DNA of 64,000 nt, from positions 2,282,138 to 2,346,137 of the forward strand of contig CM035310.1 in assembly GCA_002900995.3 (NCBI GenBank). Direction: 5' to 3'. A model generated the notes under the pieces. The model was not told where the DNA came from and ran no database searches. It saw only the letters and a program-made list of their open reading frames with translations. This document shows, piece by piece, positions 57,849 to 64,000 of this stretch. Position 1 is the first letter of the stretch. Each line of letters begins with the position of its first letter. A program made the translations under genes and the position numbers. The stretch is from Ganoderma boninense (Eukaryota; Basidiomycota; Agaricomycetes; Polyporales; Polyporaceae).

Positions 57849-60046
57849 TCAGCTCCAGCAGTACCTCGCGAAACAGCTCTCGCAAACCCCGTCTCGCGGG
57901 ATACCTACCTTACGCCGTGAACGGTCCACCACCGCACACGCCAGACACGCCGGCCACTGTGGATCTTTCTGAAGCCCTCTCCTGCCAGCCACCGGTATTC
58001 CCTGCGTCGCGATGTCGAACGTCTGGTCGAGCATCGCCTGCACCTCGTCGCTCGGGTACTGTAGCTGGTCCGTCGACGTGTTCGTCACGGGGGCCTGTCC
58101 GAGCGGTGCGCCTCCGTTGGCGATGTAGATGACGAGCGGCTCGCCGCTCTCCGCCGTGCTCCGGCATCCGAAGAATGTCGGACGCCGGGTGAGGTTTTGT
58201 GCGAGGAAGTCGGTCGAGTTGGCGGGCACGGGCGGGAAGGCGTACGTTCCAGGGAAACGCTTCGCGCGGTCTTGCGTGGCCTGTAAGTAGGCATGGCAAT
58301 AAGGCGTCAACGAGAGTTCGTACGAACGATAGTAGGGATGAGGTGACGCACGATGAGAGAGCTGCCGGCAGCAAAGTGATCCGCTGTGTCCGAAGGCTAA
58401 AAACAAAACATGTCAGGTACGAGACGCTGCAGTCGGCGAAACCCAAGACACGCACTGCATCGATCGCAATAATCGTGTCGACGTTCCGCGCCTTCACGAG
58501 CAAGGGTTGGAACGGCGTAGTCTCGCCGTCTTCCCCACCATCGACCAAAGTCAACAATCGCTGATCGGAGTCAGGGAATACATCGCTCGACACTCCGAAG
58601 AAGGGATTCGGAATCGCCGCCGAGTCAAGGCGGATATTCGTCTCCGGGAATGTCTGTTTCAGAGCATCGATGATAGGTCCGACTGAGGACGCCGCGAGGG
58701 CTGCCGCCTACCGTACCATGTCACAGGCGCTCAGCGAGGGTATCGCAACGAGTGACGACAGAGCTCACCGAAGTGTTAAACCCGTTAAACAAGTTGGAAG
58801 AAACACCCTCGATGAAAGACAGCTGGTCGAAGCCGGTCGCACACACGCTGCCGTTCGGCGAACCCAAGAACTTGGTCGGGGTGAAGGCTCCCAGCGAGGG
58901 GTCGAACGAGCCAGTCTCGACTGCAACACACACGTTAGCCAAGCAAGCCCAGAGCGGCGACGTTCGCTCGCTCACATGCAGTGAACTCATAAATCGGATT
59001 AGTCAAGGGCACGATATCCCCGGCTTCCGTTGCCGCGCTGCCGTTTGTGCGGCTGGCCAGCGAGTCGGCAATGACGATAGGGAACGGCTGCGCGTGGTTT
59101 TCGAACGACGCCCTAAATGGTAAAAATGTACGCGACGGGAGTGTCAGCAAGCCGAAGGTCGAGCGCGCACGTTCTATGTCCGCGCGGCCTCCGTCGAGGC
59201 ATGAGGAAAAAAGAACACAACGCACACGTTCGCGATGGACGAGAAGGTGAGGCCCGCACCGTGCGTGAGAGACGGGTCGACGAGGTTCGCCGCAGTCGTT
59301 CCGTTTGCGAAGTGCCTGGCAAGCGCGCGCGCCCACAGGTCGGTGAAGGTGACTGGAAACCCTTTGACGAACTTGAGCGCGACCTCCGACAGGAGCTCCC
59401 CGACGTACTCTGCCGTCGCGGTCGCGTTCGTGCCCCCGACCTGGAGCAGGTCGATCTCGGTCAGCCACCCGCCAAACTGGTTCCCAGATGGCGCGCTCGA
59501 GGGGCCGAAGACGAGCTCGGGGAGCATGGGAAAGTCGGCCTGCGCGAGCGACGACACGAGCCAGGAGCCCCCTGAGAGCCCGGAGAGGTACGTCGCCGCC
59601 TGCAGTATCCCGCCTGTCCCCGCGTTAACGGAGGTCTTGTTGCGTCCGTCGAGCGCGTTAAGGACACCTGCGCCAAAGATGGCGGCGCGGTACCCGCCAC
59701 CGCTGGTCGCGATCCCTAGATTGGGCTGCGCGTCCTTTCCCCAAAGTCCCAGGAGGAGTCCATCGACGTAAAACGGGAGCGCGATGCCTGTGTGCAGCTG
59801 CACGCTGATGAGGTACTTCCTCCATGCCTCTGGAGACACCTGGGAGCGCCGCGTGGAAACATATCGCGCCTCGTCGGCATTGAGGGACTGTCTCTTCGCG
59901 TTGGAGCCTACCTGGCGGACGAGAGAGGTACCGGAAGGGCAGGTTTCTAGCGTCGGCGCATAGGCAATAGCTGCAGGGGATTGAGCTGCAACCCCCAGAG
60001 ACACAGAGGCGAGACACAGGAGAAGAGAAGCGGGAGTGAAGCGCAT
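57849..60046 (-). CDS. PLB1: Secreted phospholipase B / lysophospholipase
   Basis: Releases fatty acids from (lyso)phospholipids, outside the cell or at the cell surface. ATG 60046 begins a signal peptide (MRFTPASLLLCLASVSLGVA). Exons: 60046-59226, 59112-58976, 58920-58769, about 58700-58451, 58396-58352 and 58281-57849. Catalytic motifs of the cPLA2-like family are present: oxyanion-type SGGGYRA, nucleophile LSGLSGGSW with the central Ser, and the Asp motif LVDGGEDGE near 58540. Other landmarks are NPIYEFTAFETGSFDPSLGA, FPIVIADSLA, PNPFFGVSSDVF, DTADHFAAGSSLI and the Cys-rich C terminus WPACLACAVVDRSRRK ... CESCFARYCW. Several NxS/T glycosylation sites fit a secreted protein. The phase between exons 3 and 4 does not match with the obvious sites, so one base or one small exon is missing near 58690-58770. 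No GPI-like tail is seen. Confidence 0.92.
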
Positions 60047-62629
60047 GATAAGTAACGACTGGCTCTTAAGCCGAGTCCGTCGCCTGGGGGCCCGTGAGTT
60101 GACAGAACGCGAGGAGCGGACCGGCAGCTCATCTTCAGGAATTGAGTCATATATACTTTCGCTCTGCGAATGTGGACCGAATTCGGCGGCTGGCTGTGGC
60201 TGGGCGCCAACCAGATGAGACAGGACCCCGTGTTGCGTGGCTTCATGAATCACGACCCAGATCTGGTGTCAATGTCGGGGACACCGGCGGATTGATGGCC
60301 GTCTTTCGGAAAGACGAGAAGATGCGGCAGTTGCAAGAATGCTTGTGGTTTCACGTGGTGCGATAGATCAATCCGAATGTTCAAATTGGCGGGAGGAAAC
60401 ACCCACGGATGACCCAGCTTCACATATCTCTTTGTCATGACGGTTTGCACCGGAGAATGTGCCGGAGAGGCCCTTTTGACTGTCGTTGCGGTGCTTTAAC
60501 TTGCGGACATACCCTTTCGCTCAGGGGGCATTCCAGCCTTCGCTCGGGGCCATAAATAAAATAATCTCAGCCCTTGAAACTGTGAGAGAAGCGAAGTCTT
60601 CGTTTTGATCTTCTGCCTAATCAAAATTAGATCAAAGTCAGAAAGATCGCCCAGTTGCTCTGTCGCTGTCACGATGAGGAAGTTGGAAAGAAGCAGATCT
60701 GTTGCGCTGTCGCACAGCTTCCAAGGTCCCATCGAGTGGAAACATGTGGTGCCTTCGATGATGAGTAGTTTAGAGCCGTGAAGGACGTTATAGGGGCTTA
60801 TAGGTGCTCAAAGATATGAACTTACTAACCATATGAATGTCCTATTCATAGCGCAAACAAAACGAAGCTCTTCTAACTTCCAGGCGTGCCTTGCCGCGAG
60901 TTGTGAGCCTGAGAGCCTCAAAGTGTGATCCACTTCTTCGGAGGGTGACATACATGCCAAGGGAGGGAGGCTCCCACTGATATAGTTAGTTGCTGTAAGT
61001 ATGCACTTGCGCTGGATTTGCGCTAGGTCGTGTGGCCATCGAGGGCGTCGTGTTTTCAAGACTGTGCCCGACCCCAACATGTGCTGTTTCAGGCCCAATG
61101 AGGGTCAGGACTACAGACGGGATCATGTATCAACAAAACATAGGTCTTACAAGCAATATTATATAGCATATACGTGCCCACTTGATGAGAGGTGAGATTT
61201 TGAGAGGTGGGGAGGAGGGTGGACGTCAAGACCATGCTGAGCGCTGTCGCTAGTGAGCGCTAGTGAGCTCTTCGGTGTATGCCGCCCTCGCGCCTCCGCT
61301 AGCGTAAACGCCCAATATCGCCGCACTGCCCACGCTCTGCGGCGCCCAGGATCCGGACGTCCATGACATCCTATATGTAGGTTAAGCCTTATGGCTGTCT
61401 CGAACCGACATGTACGGCTTGTCTCATTACTACCATGTTATGTCTCTTTCTATGCTTCTTTCCTGTTCTATTCCATAGCCGTCTGGCCGATACCCACTGC
61501 ATCTAACAAACTCGCGTCATCACGACTCTTGGTGCTCTCTGGAATTCCCGTGGATGGTGTCTGTTGTCCACCTTCAATGGCCTTGGTACCTGTGGACCTG
61601 GAGAGATCACAGAGGGCCAACTTCTGGACAAGTCAATGGTATGTGATATGTCTTGAGTTTTGACTTTTTCTCCCCGGGCCGCTGTTGAGCATTTTCTATC
61701 CTGCTGTGTTGTATGTGCATGCTACGACGCAGAATACAATCTCAGATCCTTCAGTCCAGAGCGATGTATAGTGTCCCTTCTCCTTCACAACGGCTTGAAG
61801 CTGAAGCCTTGGGATCCGACAAACACGCGTCACTGCCACAATCCAGCCAATCGGGAACTCCACCACGACTCACGAGCCAACCTCAACGTGGCCACATCCA
61901 TGGCATCCATCGCTCAGCCCTCGACCGCGGTCTTCTACCTGTGGGTAGCCATCTCCGACGAGGCAGACATTGCCATGTTCGTGCAGAGATGCAAGTTTCT
62001 CTCGGCGTTCGTCCAGGACTTCCGTTTCAGAGTCCGAAGCACGTCGTAAATCGTGCTCTCGTCCCGCGGCCTCGCATCCTTCCGCTCGTGCCTCTCGAAC
62101 TATGTCCTCGATCGAGTCGGAAAAACGTGCACACGGAAGGTACAGAAGCCTCGTCCTGCTCTGGACACTTCACGGACACTTATATCTCCGTTCACGAGGG
62201 CCCACAGCGTTGGACGGCGTTTAGATTGCCAAATTCGTCATTCCGGGCATGTCGGCCCAAGATTCCGACGTGAACGGTCATCTCGCGAGGCTCTCCTTAT
62301 AGTCGTAGTCAAACTTGTCGCAGTCGGCCACAGACGTGCATTTTCTGCCTAATATATGGCATACATACAACGCTATATCTGTTTTATAGGCTTGAAGACG
62401 CTTTCCCTTCCTTTTGACTGATGCCGCTTTGGAGCGTGCTTTGTGGTTATGTAAGCCTCACGCTTTGGCTGCCGCAGAGCCGAGCGATTTACCAAGCGCA
62501 TTTATTTAAAAGGGCGGGTGCACCACGGAGAGGCTCATTTTGTTCCCGTCATCCTCAGGTCGCTCCACCGTGACTCGAAGCACTGTGCCAGTGGCTCATA
62601 TCAAACCTCCGGAAGACTCGGAACCGAAC
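60047..62629. other. Intergenic region right of phospholipase B
   Basis: No supported gene. Minus-strand open frames at 60496-60732 and 60808-61098 and a + strand frame at 61660-62049 show no recognisable domain. The left end should be the phospholipase promoter. An upstream F-box-coding exon of the gene at 62630 could be hidden here, but I could not find one. Confidence 0.35.
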
Positions 62630-63971
62630 ATGGGCCTCAGTGACTACCGACAAACACGTTTCAGCGAACTCGAATTGTTGTTTGCAACCCTCAAAAAACA
62701 AAAGTTCCTAGGATCCCCAGAAGAGATGAAAATCATCCGAAACACGCTCGGGAAACAAATCGTCGTGCTTGGACCCCAGAATGCGGCCAAGAGCTTCATG
62801 AAGCTCGTGCAGGACCCGACATGGGGGGCGAAACTAGCTCTGGCGTACCACACCGTCGTTCTCCGCCCAGGAACGCAGAGCCACTCGGATGGAATGATGC
62901 AGAAGACTTTCTTCCAGATCGTCGCTGCGACGCTTCCATACATGCGGAACGTGAAGGAGCTCATCCTCGTGGGCCCGGACGCCTCCTCCACCCTGGACCT
63001 CTTCGAAGGCACAGACATGCCTCTCGAAACGCTATGGTGCGACTCGACAGCGTTGCTCGCGAGAAGCTGGGCATCGCTCTGCACAAGCACTGCAGTCGCC
63101 ACCGTGCAAGACTTCCGGGGCTTTTGCGATCCACACGAGGATATATCCTCTGGAATCGCTCCGCCGGAGACCCTCTCGAAATTGAAGTACCTGGAGACGT
63201 CGGCTCAGTTCGCGTCCGAGCTAAAGCATGGGATTCCTTGGAATATCACCCACATGTGCATACACGTCGAGTGGCAAAGGCTGCCACAGATGTTAAAGAA
63301 GATCTCGAACCTGCAAGCCCTTTCCGACAAGCTCCACTCGCTGCGGTTGAACTGTTACGCAGGCTTGAGCGTGGCGGAAGAGCAACCCCGGACCAAGGGT
63401 GATAGCACCACAGGGACACCAACATCATCACCAACTCCGCTGGCGATGCGCACGCCGTTGGTGATCTGTCGAGGTCTGCGCGCCCCAGTGTTGAACTATC
63501 TAGAAATCAAAGAAATCACGCCGGTGAGTCCCCTCGGTGGTCTATACTCAACATATATCAACATACGTACCCCATCCTCCAGTGCGACGACGCGGGCGTG
63601 AATGCTTTACGAAACGGCCGAGGGGCCCACAACAGAACAGGGACGCCATCTCTGCGGAGAATAGCCTGGCGTCCGCCTGGAACAAGGCCCGCGATAGACA
63701 ATCTGGCAGAGAGATCAGGAATGCCGTCCGTGACATCTTTGGGGCGGTACTCACGGTAGACTTTCTAGCTGTCGCTCTCGACAGGGAAAGCTCAGGCCTG
63801 TGGCGCGTGTTCACTCGCGATCTTCGTTGGGGCCGCATCGAGGACGCGGATCGAGGGTACGCGATCAACGAGCTGTCTTGGAAGGTGACGGAGTGGGAGG
63901 ATGCTGGAGTGAAGTGGTGGCACTGGCCACAGAGCTCTCAGCTGTATGTGAAGGGATTAATAACACTATAG
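62630..63971 (+). CDS. F-box-like/leucine-rich protein lacking a visible F-box
   Basis: Exon 1, 62630-63523, and exon 2 from 63583, are joined by a GTGAGT..TCCAG intron of 59 bases. The protein resembles the leucine-rich halves of mushroom F-box proteins (MRNVKELILVGPDA, TLSKLKYLETSAQFA, ISNLQALSDKLHSLRLNCYA, LRAPVLNYLEIKEITP) but the first 100 residues show no F-box. The gene may have an upstream exon, or the protein may have lost the box. In exon 2 the splice phase leads into one frame (CDDAGVNALRN) while a coding-like stretch (VRDIFGAVLTVDFLAV, WRVFTRDLRWGRIED, ELSWKVTEWEDAGVKWWHWP) lies in another; one missing base between about 63610 and 63690 would join them to the stop at 63971. The start is the first clear Met in the open frame. 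Confidence 0.5.
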
Positions 63972-64000
63972 AGCTCCAGGATATCAGAGCACTCCATTGG

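Noticed and set aside
1..64000. CRISPR arrays, bacterial-type operons, prophage or integron structure
   Set aside because: The sequence is eukaryotic with spliced genes, and no regularly spaced repeats were seen.

Overview
This window is fungal nuclear DNA, almost certainly from a basidiomycete of the Agaricomycetes (a polypore-like genome is my guess). The signs are many short introns of about 45-70 bases with GT..AG ends, a GC-rich base composition, a STE12-type regulator carrying both a STE homeodomain and two C2H2 fingers, several F-box/leucine-rich proteins, and two DUF6533-type multi-pass membrane proteins, a family expanded in mushrooms. No tRNA, rRNA, CRISPR or complete transposon was recognised.

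Layout. 1-211 holds the start of an unidentified minus-strand gene running off the left edge. About 5 kb without a recognisable gene leads to STE12 (+, 5756-9682). After a 2.5 kb gap come VPS36 (-, 12205-14962, ESCRT-II) and a secreted or single-pass membrane protein (-, about 17627-19855) whose N-terminal segment is duplicated just upstream. A block of three F-box-type genes follows: two + strand paralogues (21068-22771 and 25218-27025) on either side of an unrelated minus-strand one (23224-24924). A housekeeping block comes next: an SHPRH/IRC20-like SNF2-RING protein (-), prefoldin subunit 3 (-) and the five-RRM rRNA-processing factor MRD1 (+), the last two sharing a 266-base divergent promoter. 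DUF6533 genes in opposite orientation bracket this block. Two more F-box-like genes (-), a single-pass membrane protein (-), a 0.4 kb inverted-repeat element, a large Msb1/Mug8-domain protein with a Glu/Pro/Val-rich tail (-), a secreted phospholipase B (-) and a last F-box-like gene (+) fill the right side.

The genes do not form one pathway. They mix conserved cell biology (mating/filamentation transcription factor, endosomal sorting, DNA repair/ubiquitin ligase, chaperone, ribosome biogenesis, polarity, phospholipid turnover) with fast-evolving accessory families.

The most important technical observation is that nearly every conserved gene is broken by one or more single-base shifts, many in or next to short homopolymers, while the protein stays recognisable on both sides. 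This points to uncorrected indel errors in the assembly rather than to pseudogenes. Gene models below are therefore given as spans with the suspected shift points. I found no convincing new defence or mobile system. The nearest candidates for something undescribed are the duplicated N-terminal segment, the inverted-repeat element and the repeat-rich tail of the Msb1/Mug8 protein.
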